From Sclerotinia nivalis (Eukaryota > Ascomycota > Leotiomycetes > Helotiales > Sclerotiniaceae): DNA of 64,000 bases. Made by a program: the position numbers and the translations under genes. Shown here piece after piece: positions 24,306 through 33,233 of the stretch. The notes beneath the pieces were generated by a model. That model had not been told where the DNA came from. It saw nothing but the letters and a program-made list of their open reading frames with translations, and searched no databases. The stretch covers positions 558,001 through 622,000 of the forward strand of contig JAPEIS010000015.1 of the NCBI GenBank assembly GCA_029531795.1, written 5' to 3'. The first letter of the stretch is position 1; each line of letters opens with the position of its first letter.

Positions 24306-24836
24306 TTAAAATGGGTGTCCCCAATTGAATGCGAAGCCAACAGCAATAATTGTCAAGGTAATCAGAATCATGCTGACCAGCCACTTGCAGACATCCTCAG
24401 CATGGCCTATATCCAGATCCTCGTCGTTCAACATTTCTAATTCTGCTTGTCTTTGTATGTATAAAGCTTCGTAGGATGGTGGTGGAGGTTGATTCGAATC
24501 TATCGTGATAATAAAGGGGTCATCTCGGTAAGGTTCTTGGTATTGAAGCGGTATATCGTTTGTATGATCCTGCAACGATGATTCATATTCAGGAGGCCAC
24601 ATTTGAGATAATCGTCGTACTCTACTGGCCAAATAATCGTGCATTGGCTCATATTCAGGAGGTTCGTTCATATTAGCTTGGTTTCCTTCAATTCCTTCAA
24701 TAACCTCGGCAATTTCATCGTCTGCTGGATCATCATGATACGGTGCGAGAGGTATTGTATCTTCTTCGGGCAATGGTGGTAACGATTGTGTGAGTCGTGC
24801 TCGAGGAATCGAGGTTAATGGGTGATGGTTGGTCAT
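24306..24836 (-). CDS. Tail-anchored membrane protein with three PPxY motifs
   Basis: From the first in-frame ATG (MTNHHPLTSIPRARL) this gives 176 residues. The frame is open a further 75 bases upstream without an ATG, so a spliced first exon is possible; a weak acceptor (ATAG) lies near 24920. Residues 1-145 are acidic and Pro-rich. PPEY occurs at about 59-62 and 81-84 and PPSY at about 119-122. A single hydrophobic segment (WLVSMILITLTIIAVGFAF, about 151-170) lies at the C-terminus with only a few residues after it. PPxY motifs bind WW domains such as those of the Rsp5/Nedd4 ubiquitin ligases, so a membrane adaptor for that ligase is a reasonable inference. I recognise no named family. Confidence 0.65.
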   Translation of the reverse strand: MTNHHPLTSIPRARLTQSLPPLPEEDTIPLAPYHDDPADDEIAEVIEGIEGNQANMNEPPEYEPMHDYLASRVRRLSQMWPPEYESSLQDHTNDIPLQYQEPYRDDPFIITIDSNQPPPPSYEALYIQRQAELEMLNDEDLDIGHAEDVCKWLVSMILITLTIIAVGFAFNWGHPF

Positions 24837-25832
24837 GTCAAATATCGCAGTATCTTGGTATAATAAGTCGTACTCGATTCGCAGATCCTCAGATCCTTTC
24901 ACGACAGTCACCGATTTCCCTATCGATTATCCAGACACAACAGTAAGTTTTAGACGAAGTAACCATACGAGAAGTTAGATGGGTATGGCAGCCTGTTATT
25001 ACTTTGCTACGCCGCGCTGTTCACGATGATTTTAGCGGCTATGAGATGTCCCCTGCACCGTAAGGCCCGCCAAGCTTCCCTACAATCCGCCCTGAGACCC
25101 CTGAGGCCTCATCTATACTGGGGGGTCTGTGATAAATGTGATACACTAACACAAGGCACATTTGCGACCACAATTCTCAAAATTGATGTTTCATCATGTT
25201 CTACAACCGAATAACATCAATGCCATTGGTGTCGCAAGTGTTGCATCGAGTGTGTTGGGATAAATTAGCTTGATTTGAATGTGAGTCAATACTTTTAACT
25301 TCCAATTCACCTCGAATTTCTCATTTCAAGTGCACTTGTACCCTATTGATGTTTTTTTTAATTCTATAAGTATACATAACTTTCTTCATCAATCATTCGT
25401 TATTTACTAGCCCTTGCTTTAAATCCTTCCCGAGATTTCCGTACCATTAAAAAATAGCAAGTGCTTCTCCACACAATTATGAGTTGTCAATGCATGACAT
25501 TCTGTCTCGAAGTTGCTCAAATGTTTCCAGAGGTCTCGCTGACGATGGAGGATTTTTTTTACAACCATTCTGGACTGCTTGAGAGGCTACGGAGTTTTGT
25601 CTTTCGCTAAAGCAAGACCCGCTATTGTTAAGAATGTTTCGAAAATAAAGAGAATTGTCCAGTCAAAATCTAAAGTCCTTTGTTTCTTCATTGTTCTGGT
25701 TAGTTGTAGATTTTCTTGTAAATATGAGAAAGATCATGAACAATCCCAATTTTCCGAGTACATATGCCTCGATGCCTCTCTATCCTTCTTATCATCACCA
25801 ACTACACTCCTGGCATTAATCTCCACTTCAAA
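24837..25832. other. Intergenic region, nothing clear
   Basis: Divergent upstream regions of two small membrane-protein genes. No coding frame can be supported beyond short ones. Confidence 0.5.
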
Positions 25833-26105
25833 ATGCCCAACTCAATTCAAATTAGCATAATCGCCTTCTGCATGGTCGTTCTCGTTGCTATGCTCGCATG
25901 GACTTTCTGCTGGCCTCACAAACACCACAGATACGGAATGGATCACTCAAAAAAAGCTGCAAAGAATCGCTCGCGTACCGCTGGTCGCTCGCACGGCGAT
26001 ATCGAAATGCATCCAAAAAATTGGAATGAGAATGACAATTCTTCCGGGGTTGAAAAGAAGAGAGCAATGCCCGTGTATGAAGTCGAAAAGGACGAATCAA
26101 CATAG
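25833..26105 (+). CDS. Small single-pass membrane protein
   Basis: Ninety residues from MPNSIQISIIAFCMVVLVAM. Residues 5-27 form one strong hydrophobic segment ending FCWPHKHHRYG, and the remaining 60 residues are basic then mixed-charge (KKAAKNRSRTAGRSHGD to YEVEKDEST). With positive charge after the helix, the tail is probably cytosolic. An in-frame ATG at 25764 would add 23 residues, which seems less likely. No family is recognised. It could be a chance frame, but the helix followed by a charged tail is typical of real small fungal proteins. Confidence 0.5.
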   Translation: MPNSIQISIIAFCMVVLVAMLAWTFCWPHKHHRYGMDHSKKAAKNRSRTAGRSHGDIEMHPKNWNENDNSSGVEKKRAMPVYEVEKDEST

Positions 26106-26945
26106 GTGTAGGTTGTGCTGCGGGCATGATTATAGGAGTTTGAGATTGTATCATACAAATCTCAAGCAAATCTCAATCTCTCAGTCGAGTATGACAAGTC
26201 AATTTTCGCCTCTTCAGAGTATAAAACAATCAAGCAAGACTTTTTTTTAAAAATAACTTTATTACCTTAAATTGCATTCTATTCCCGTGAAATTGTGAAT
26301 CAAAATATGACTACCCCAATATCCCAACTACCCAACTACCCAATATTCCGTCCTTCATAATTCAAGCACTCCGCGTTAGCAATATGAACAAAAATAAAAT
26401 ATCCTCATTTATTAGACGATGAGCACTCGGACATTAAATATATATACTCCGTACGTACCCACCCACCCAAATATGACGCGATTTTCTACTTATTGGGAAA
26501 GTGCATCATAGAATATTCCACTTCCGTCATGAGTACCTGGTTATATATCACTAATGGACTTACAATAAAATACAATGGATAGTCCTAGCTAGTCCTGTCT
26601 GATGACTGTGCTTCATTATCACCTTATTCTGTCTGGAACGTCTAAATTGATTGACACTTTCTGTTTTTCCTTATGTATGATTCTCTCTATCAAATCGATA
26701 CCAGATCCAGTGGAGTCCCATTTGTATAAAGTCTAATAATGGGCCTGCAATGAAACCCACCTCCTCCTCGGATGGTGTGGTATGCACATCTTTCTCGGTC
26801 TGCTACATTTCACTTAGCTATCAATCTCACTATCATCACTTCATTATTCATCATATTGAATTAATTTAAATTGCAAAAGTACATTTTATTCTTTCTATTC
26901 TCTTCAGGAGGACCAGCTCTCCACCTTTACGTACCGCAATAGCAA
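26106..26945. other. Intergenic region, AT-rich, nothing clear
   Basis: Tail-to-tail gap between two small genes. No supported coding frame; short CCCAACTA-like repeats lie near 26315-26345. Confidence 0.5.
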
Positions 26946-27608
26946 CTACTCGATGAAAAAGTCTAGATGGGCATCATCATCCGCTAGGTCATCCTCAGCC
27001 ACCCAGTCGATGAAAAAGTCGAGATGGGCATCATCATCCGCTGGGTCATCCTCAGCCACCCAGTCGATGAAAAGGTGTAGATGAGCATCATCATCCTCTA
27101 GGTCATCCTCATCCACTTGGACAAACTCAGCCAACCAGTCGAGGAAAAAGTGTAGATGAGCATCATCATCCGCTTGGGCATCCTCAGCCACCCAGTCCGC
27201 AGCCTGCTCCATCTGATGAAGCCATCCACGATACCGCGCAATCCGATTTGGCATCCCCATTTGCGTCTCCATAAATAAGATTCTATACGTACGTCCTGCT
27301 CCTTGTTGCGGCTGAGGCGCACCAATCCCCTCCTCCGGAACGTACTCTCCGGGCATTGGCCGCTCTTCACCAAGTCTTCTCCTCTCTGCAATCACCCCCT
27401 CCAAAATGAGATCATCGTGACGGCGAAGTCGGCCCGCAACCCATGGGCCGAGAACTGCTTCTAGAACGATTTGAGAGAGATCGTTCAAGCCAATTTGGAA
27501 CGCTCCGATGACGACCATTGGCAGCGTGATGGTGATTAGCACGGAGTAGAAACAAACGTAGAGGAGGAGGAGTGTAAAAACCAAAAAAATCCGTGTGTGA
27601 GGAGGCAT
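26946..27608 (-). CDS. Membrane protein with C-terminal acidic 19-residue repeats
   Basis: A single-exon 220-residue frame starts MPPHTRIFLVFTLLLLYVCF. Residues 7-40 are strongly hydrophobic (one long or two short helices), followed by an amphipathic region and a polar middle (EERPMPGEYVPEEGIG). The last 84 residues are four tandem units of the form DWVAEDDxADDDAHLxFFI. The third unit carries six extra residues. The repeats are equally clear in the DNA, as units of 57, 57, 75 and 57 bases. Repetition kept in frame with conservative changes suggests the protein is made. No family or function is recognised. It belongs to a run of small minus-strand membrane-protein genes extending to 31.2 kb. 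Confidence 0.65.
   Translation of the reverse strand: MPPHTRIFLVFTLLLLYVCFYSVLITITLPMVVIGAFQIGLNDLSQIVLEAVLGPWVAGRLRRHDDLILEGVIAERRRLGEERPMPGEYVPEEGIGAPQPQQGAGRTYRILFMETQMGMPNRIARYRGWLHQMEQAADWVAEDAQADDDAHLHFFLDWLAEFVQVDEDDLEDDDAHLHLFIDWVAEDDPADDDAHLDFFIDWVAEDDLADDDAHLDFFIE
26952..27197. repeat. In-frame tandem repeat, 57-bp unit, four copies
   Basis: Units lie at 26952-27008, 27009-27065, 27066-27140 and 27141-27197. The two left copies (the C-terminal ones in the protein) are almost identical. The third has an 18-base insertion, which keeps the reading frame. The unit length is a multiple of three, so copy-number change would not break the protein. Confidence 0.92.
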
Positions 27609-28415
27609 GATGTTCTGAGAGTTTTTTCTGTGTGTGTGAATTTTCTGACTGTAATCCTTTACGGGATCCTTTTAAGACTTGGAAAATGTTACCAGAAGAA
27701 GTGGTTTGGGAGGAAAGGAAGACGTGGCTACAATGCGTTTATATGCATCGTCTGGAGCTAGCAATAGATCTGTTCTGGGCCAGTCCAAGAGTTGTTTAGG
27801 GCTCTTCCGAGTGGTTGAAGTATGCAAGCAATACCCGTTAGTACTAGGGGAACAGAACAACCATAAAACAACAACTACCTCGATGAAATAATCACTGATG
27901 AATATGATACTTTGTTACTTGTTTTATGCATTTACCTCTTTTATTTTATTACGCAGGCGAGGAGAATGGGCACCTCGCCCTAGGCCCTATATACATTATA
28001 GGTCTCACATTTTACTGAACCTTTGATTAGCATTAATAATCATTTATACTCCGAATCTATTTCTGATCAAGACGTCATAATAAACCTATCAATATGATAT
28101 CAAAAATCTATACATTTACTTGTTCTATACGCTTAAATAATAAACTTTGCAATTATAAATTACATCGATTTTCTATAAATTGTTTTGATGTTAATTGAAA
28201 TCTGATAATACTCGAGTAATAATAATATTACAATATCATTTCGTTAGTATATATCATCTGACTTCCACGTTCTCACAAGTAATCTCATGTTCAAGTAATT
28301 TCTTATTTTTAAAAGCAAATTTTATTTCTTCTATCTTCTATCTTCTCCCGGCGGGGAAATACTACCTCGCTACTTTACAAACAGCAACAGCGCCATCCCA
28401 ACGAAAAGCATCAAG
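27609..28415. other. AT-rich intergenic region
   Basis: Very AT-rich DNA, especially 28020-28340, with no supported coding frame. Confidence 0.5.
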
Positions 28416-28643
28416 TCAGTCAAGCTCTTTATCCGAGTCTTGAGCCTCGTAAAACTCATCTATCTCACGAAGAATTCTCCGATGCCGTATGATTTCACGC
28501 TCCCGTTGGGCCTCTCTCTCCCCATTCGCTTGCAACCGCGCCTCCTCAACTGGTTCTCTTATTCGACATCGCTCCTCGAGCCATTCCTCTAACACCATTT
28601 GAGCATTGCTCCCGCCACTGTTATTCTTTAAAAAAACAGACAT
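28416..28643 (-). CDS. Small Glu/Arg-rich helical protein
   Basis: Seventy-five residues starting MSVFLKNNSGGSNAQMVLEE. From residue 16 on it is a dense series of Glu and Arg with regular hydrophobic spacing (VLEEWLEERCRIREPVEEAR; IIRHRRILREIDEFYEAQ), predicting a long charged helix or coiled coil. It has no membrane segment. It lies only 60 bases downstream of the broken membrane-protein frame on the same strand, so the two could be parts of one spliced gene. No family is recognised. Confidence 0.4.
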   Translation of the reverse strand: MSVFLKNNSGGSNAQMVLEEWLEERCRIREPVEEARLQANGEREAQREREIIRHRRILREIDEFYEAQDSDKELD

Positions 28644-28703
28644 GGTTAAAATTTTAAATTTATTATTTCAGAACAGCTAAACCAGAGCGATCTTCATCCC
28701 ACT

Positions 28704-28928
28704 TTACCCTCTCATAGCCCATAATCCCAAACAGTGATTCGCCGTATCGTTGCGGTTCCCCAGTAGTTCTCGCATCAAACCTTGTGCTGGTTGCAAACCA
28801 CTACTAGACGTGATATTAATGAGAACAATGATAGCAACGATGCCACAAATTGTTGTCGGAACAATATTGAACCAGAAGGATACAATAGGAGCTTAAAGAA
28901 GGAGTAGATCGGACCATAACATATCCAT
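28704..28928 (-). pseudogene. Small membrane-protein frame interrupted by an in-frame TAA
   Basis: From an ATG at 28928 the frame reads MDMLWSDLLLL, meets TAA at 28895-28893, then stays open in the same frame for 62 more codons to a TAA at 28706-28704. The later part begins APIVSFWFNIVPTTICGIVA, a good membrane helix, and continues with a plausible polar tail (GLMRELLGNRND). The MDxL opening recalls the two MDYL genes nearby. Either one nonsense mutation killed a small gene, or CTCCTTCTTTAAG is a splice acceptor and the real first exon lies further upstream (GTGAGT near 29010 is a possible donor). Confidence 0.4.
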
Positions 28929-29765
28929 TTGTGAGGTCTTGATGTTTGAATTGTTTGTGCTTGGGAATCTTGCACTTATATGTATATTATTCCTGTAGAC
29001 ATGGACTCACTGTTGTATGGAAATACAATTTGTGCAGACTGATAATTTGGGCATAGATCTTGCTTATATACATAATATGGACATGAAACTGTTCAAGAAA
29101 CTATTAGATGCTTCGATGTCGTGGCGAATCAAAGTCGCGGGACCTCGTCTAATATTTCCACCTATATTTTTACCGAATCATTACATGACAGTTTTCTAGT
29201 CATCGAACCTTTGGAGTCATGGCATTTTTTGCTATCAGTTATTCACAAAACTATAAGGATTTATGTTAGATTTTGTACAAAACTACTGTTATTACTGTAA
29301 CTATTTTAAGAAGTGTTAGAACTACTAAATGTTGCCATATCCTACGCATCACGATTCCGAGGCCTGGCTTTGGCGCCTGCGCCGCGCTTCCATCTCTCTT
29401 TAAGACATACTCGTGCACAGGGTTATCTATAATTTATAGTGATTTCACGATTCTTAGATGAATAGTTGAAGCATGAGATGAGTGAATATTTAGCTGGTCT
29501 GGACGTACTGGAACAATTTGGTGTACCAAGCATCAAAGATTAATCAACAACGTCGGTGTTTTAGAGTTGTATTTGTTATATTTAAATTTAAATTTAGTTC
29601 ACGATCACTGCAATAAAAGACTAGTGGTTTTTTATTAAAAAAAAGTTTTTTATTCTTACTATACCCATTTCGTGTGAAAAAACGTCGAAAAGTAACGGCC
29701 GCTCAGCAGTCTACACCTTTCACTCAATAACCAACACCCGCACTCCTACACTCCTGAAGCTCTCA
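28929..29765. other. Intergenic region, nothing clear
   Basis: Short frames only. An AT-rich stretch lies near 29565-29660. Confidence 0.5.
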
Positions 29766-30083
29766 TTACACCGAATCGATGAGGTCGTACATACGCATCA
29801 CACGCATATACATCATAGCCAAAAGCAATACACCTTCGATATTCTCGGGACTGTCAAGGATGGCGATAACGAGATTATGAAAGGCGCGCAAAGGATCGAG
29901 GAAGAAAAGGCCAACGATACCAAGAAAAAGCCCGAGAATGATCCGCTCGAAAAGTTGTCTCCAAGTTCTGTTTTCGGCGCTGCCTCTGGATTTTATGGCA
30001 TCCAGGAGTGGGCGCTCAACATTCATGTGGACTTCATCGTCCATGTGGTGGTACTGTTGGTGTAGTTCGCGCAAGTAGTCCAT
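29766..30083 (-). CDS. Small membrane protein, MDYL paralogue A
   Basis: 105 residues opening MDYLRELHQQYHHMDDEVHM. Residues 1-42 are polar, then NRTWRQLFERIILGLFLGIV begins one or two hydrophobic segments (about 47-62 and 70-95). It shares its plan with the protein encoded at 30822-31154: the first four residues, a roughly 40-residue polar head, a Trp-Gln-x-Phe element and then membrane segments. The bases before both start codons are also alike (CCCACAGCA, then ATCACCA, then an ATGGA start). That points to a local gene duplication. The function is unknown. Confidence 0.55.
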   Translation of the reverse strand: MDYLRELHQQYHHMDDEVHMNVERPLLDAIKSRGSAENRTWRQLFERIILGLFLGIVGLFFLDPLRAFHNLVIAILDSPENIEGVLLLAMMYMRVMRMYDLIDSV

Positions 30084-30821
30084 GATTGGTGATTGCTGTG
30101 GGAACGTTATCGTTGTAAAATACCTTTACTTTTGCTGAGTTTTAGAGTTTTACGGTACTGGTGAAGAGAAAAGAGAAAAGAGTAGAGGGGTCACATTATC
30201 GCCATTATATGTAAAATGCTTGGAGTTGTTGTTGCATTGTTATGATACTATTATGATATTGTTCGATTTTGAAATCAGATGAGTGTAGTCTTTTCTTTTG
30301 GTATTAGAGCTCTCGCTCCGTGCATCCTTTCTACTTTAGTTCATCTGTATGTGACGGAAGAGCGTATTCTCTTGCCGCCACTGGCACAGTGGTTATTCGT
30401 GAGATGACGGTTCATTTTCTTGTAGGTCTATTGCCTCTTCAAATCACGTATATTCCTAGCCCTTCGGCCCCTCATGTACGACTTTCACTTGTAGATTCTA
30501 AAGTATCAATTTGAAGTTAGTTATACTCATTTCGATTATATTTACAATAGTTATACTACATAAAGGCTCATCGGATTAATCAATAAATTGAAATTTGTTA
30601 TGTTTTTATATTTATCTCAGATTCATAATATAGCAAAGCTATAAAAAGGGTCCGGTTTCTGCTAGAAAAAAAGTTGATATTGTTATGTTAAGACAGCATA
30701 GAAGAAACAAATATCAAATGGAACGACCGTCTACTCTACAGCCTTCGTCTGATAGTTATCACATCTATACCTACCCTCCTTAGACCTCCATCGCATCCTC
30801 ATCAAGGTTCTGGTGACCTTA
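30084..30821. other. Intergenic region between the two paralogues
   Basis: No supported coding frame. AT-rich near 30530-30700. Confidence 0.5.
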
Positions 30822-31154
30822 CTACATAGATCCACACGTACATCTCAACCAACTCCATCTAAAACGTCTCCTCACCCACCTAGCCACAACCATCAAAACA
30901 TCTCCCCAAACAAACCCATAATACGTAATAAAGAGAGGCAACGTGACAACGATAAGCCAAAAAAGAATAAGAGGAATATAGACAAAGATAAAAACCCAAA
31001 GGAGGAGGAAAAATAATACATCACCTTTGAAACATTGTTTCCAGGATGGGTTTTTGGTGAGTATGATAGACTCTAATTCTCCTACGAGGGGCTGCCAGAT
31101 ACTAGCGTCTAGTTTGTGCTCCAATTCGACAAATCTTTCGTGGAGATAATCCAT
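30822..31154 (-). CDS. Small membrane protein, MDYL paralogue B
   Basis: 110 residues opening MDYLHERFVELEHKLDASIW. After the polar head, NPSWKQCFKGDVLFFLLLWV starts two adjacent hydrophobic segments (about 49-65 and 67-85), then a basic tail (WVRRRFRWSW). It aligns with paralogue A over the first 60 residues at roughly 30% identity by eye, with matching start-codon context. Its helix (IPLILFWLIVVTLP) also resembles the helix of the interrupted frame at 28704-28928. No named family is recognised. Confidence 0.55.
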   Translation of the reverse strand: MDYLHERFVELEHKLDASIWQPLVGELESIILTKNPSWKQCFKGDVLFFLLLWVFIFVYIPLILFWLIVVTLPLFITYYGFVWGDVLMVVARWVRRRFRWSWLRCTCGSM

Positions 31155-31837
31155 GGTTGGGGATGGTGATGGATGCTGTGGGTTATTTACTTTCAGTTTG
31201 ATGGATTGGGGATTTGTGCTAGGATTGGTGAATATGAGAGAGGAGAAATTATGGAGAAACGGTCATTTTATATGTGTATCAAGACTTTGGAACTGTTATG
31301 GCATTGTTTTATCTCCATACTGTCCTATATGAGACTCATCGGCTATTCCTTGCATACATTAATGAACAGTGTCTGAACAGCAGCAAAGTGAAATTTTGAA
31401 TTGGTCCCGTGCCATCGGTTTCAGACAGGCAGCTTTTGCTCCACCGAATTCCTTTAGCTCTCATCATTCTTTCCACATTAGAACAGGTCTTTTCAACTTT
31501 ATCCAGACTTTGGTGAACACGAAAACAGAGGCAGCGTAGATGATTGGACAAGAGGCGTCATTTCAGCGTAACACCGGATGGCGACCAGATGGCAATAGCT
31601 ACGCCGTATATAATCAGCCAGAAAACATAATTACGAGAATACACACTTGCGATCTGGTAGTTAAATCCCGTACCGCAACGTTTTCAGTGAATTTTTGCTT
31701 TAGTTAAGAAAGGCGGCTACTTCCAATTCTTCCGGGGATATTACTTCCACTTCCTTTCACTTTTCTTGAATTCCTTCCCCCCAAAAACTCTCAAAAAATC
31801 ACAAGAGTTATCTTCTTCCCCCCCCCCCCCCCCAAAA
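31155..31837. other. Intergenic region ending in a C16 run
   Basis: No supported coding frame until the poly-C run at 31818-31833, which lies directly before the ATG of the next gene. Confidence 0.55.
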
Positions 31838-32862
31838 ATGGAAGCCCCCGAAGAATCCAGATCTTTTACAGTTGTGAAGCTCTCACGAGCATCGCAATAC
31901 CACGTAGACCACCTCGTTGGCGGCAGCAAATACAATCAACCCGTAAGTCAAGCCATTTTTCTTAGATTCATATTTCATCCCAAAAGTATCACTCACGGAT
32001 GTCACACGAATCATTTTTAAAGCCTTTCCATGAAATAACAAACAATGCTAATTGTCACAGGCTGCAAAACGTCCTGTCCGCTACAACCTGCGAATCACAC
32101 AATCTCGAAAAAAAGCAAATCTGAGCTACAACATTCACATGCTTTGGACTCCTACCCCTCGAAATCCGTCGCCGCATCTGGAAATATTACGTTCGCGACC
32201 AAGCGCGCATGATTGAGATATTCGAGCCATGGACAAAGCTCGCCCTCGGAATAGCTTGTGCCATGCCAGATATTCTTTGCATCAACAGGGAAATCCGCAT
32301 TGATGCCCTTAAGGGCCATGGGTATTATATTTATGAGGAAACACTAACAACTCGTGAATGTTTGGATTATGCGCACCATCCAGAGAGATGTCTTGAAATT
32401 TTTGGTCCACAAGATATCCCGAAATTGCTTTTTCACTTTCACGCCAAGACTGATATGCTGTACATAAACAGTGGTCCCCAAGGTCGGCTGCCCGGTGTGC
32501 TTGAATCTTTGACACCGAAAGTGAAAGAAAATATTAGGTGTACAGCTGTTGACGTGGAAAAAGTTTGGGACAAATGGAATGAATGTATGGATCCGATAAC
32601 CTTGAAAAATATGAAGGAATTCAGGGCACTGGAACTTCTACTTGTGGTAGTGAATTCGTGGGAAGGTCCTGGGTGGAGGGCAAATATTGTATTTGAAGAG
32701 ACAGATAATCCATATTACTGGGCAACGACTGATCATGGTATCATGTTGGCATCGAGGCAAAAAGCTGCAATACAAAGTGGCCTCGCTCGGGAAGAAGATG
32801 GTGTTCTGGTAACTCCAGAGGTGAAGCTTGTAATAGAAAGATACCCAAGCTATGTGCTCTGA
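31838..32862 (+). pseudogene. 2EXR-domain protein gene, apparently frameshifted
   Basis: Exon 1 (31838-31942) opens MEAPEESRSFTVVKLSRASQ and ends at a good GTAAGT donor; the acceptor CACAG is at 32056-32060. The second exon then reads in frame only as far as a TGA at 32212. A different frame, open from 32125 to 32862, carries a clear 2EXR motif, TFTCFGLLPLEIRRRIWKYY, and 217 codons after its first ATG. Removing one base near 32128-32131 would join the two frames exactly before the motif. 2EXR proteins are large fungal families of unknown, F-box-like appearance. It may be a young pseudogene, a sequencing indel, or a structure with an unseen intron; an AG acceptor exists at 32124-32125. Confidence 0.55.
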
Positions 32863-33233
32863 GAACAGGCGCACTTCAATCAAAACTGAATAAACAAATA
32901 AACTGGAAGACTCGTTGCCGTGATCCAACATTGATTGATGAAACCCACTTGGGCCATGCAAAGAGTCCAAAATTTACCCTCGGTGAGCGTTGTTCAAATA
33001 ATTATCATTTATTAGTCATCGAAAGCTATCATGCTATGCTATATCATCACACTCCCATTTCCCATATATCATACATATCCCTTGTTTCATGTCTCATTTG
33101 ATCCATGAATGCAAACGCCTTGCCTGGTAGGTGTGTTCAAATCCTACACCTCAAGATGCAATAAATGTCCTGCTCGCATGTAAATAATCTTTCAATAACC
33201 ATGATTTTCATACAGGAAAGACAAGCTTTCCCT
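32863..33233. other. Tail-to-tail intergenic gap
   Basis: 3' ends of the 2EXR gene and IKS1 face each other here. A small hairpin (AGGTGT/ACACCT) sits at 33129-33151. No gene seen. Confidence 0.6.

Noticed and set aside
33129..33151. Possible tRNA T-arm (TTCAAAT within a hairpin)
   Set aside because: The loop has 11 bases, no acceptor stem or A box is found, so it is only a small hairpin.
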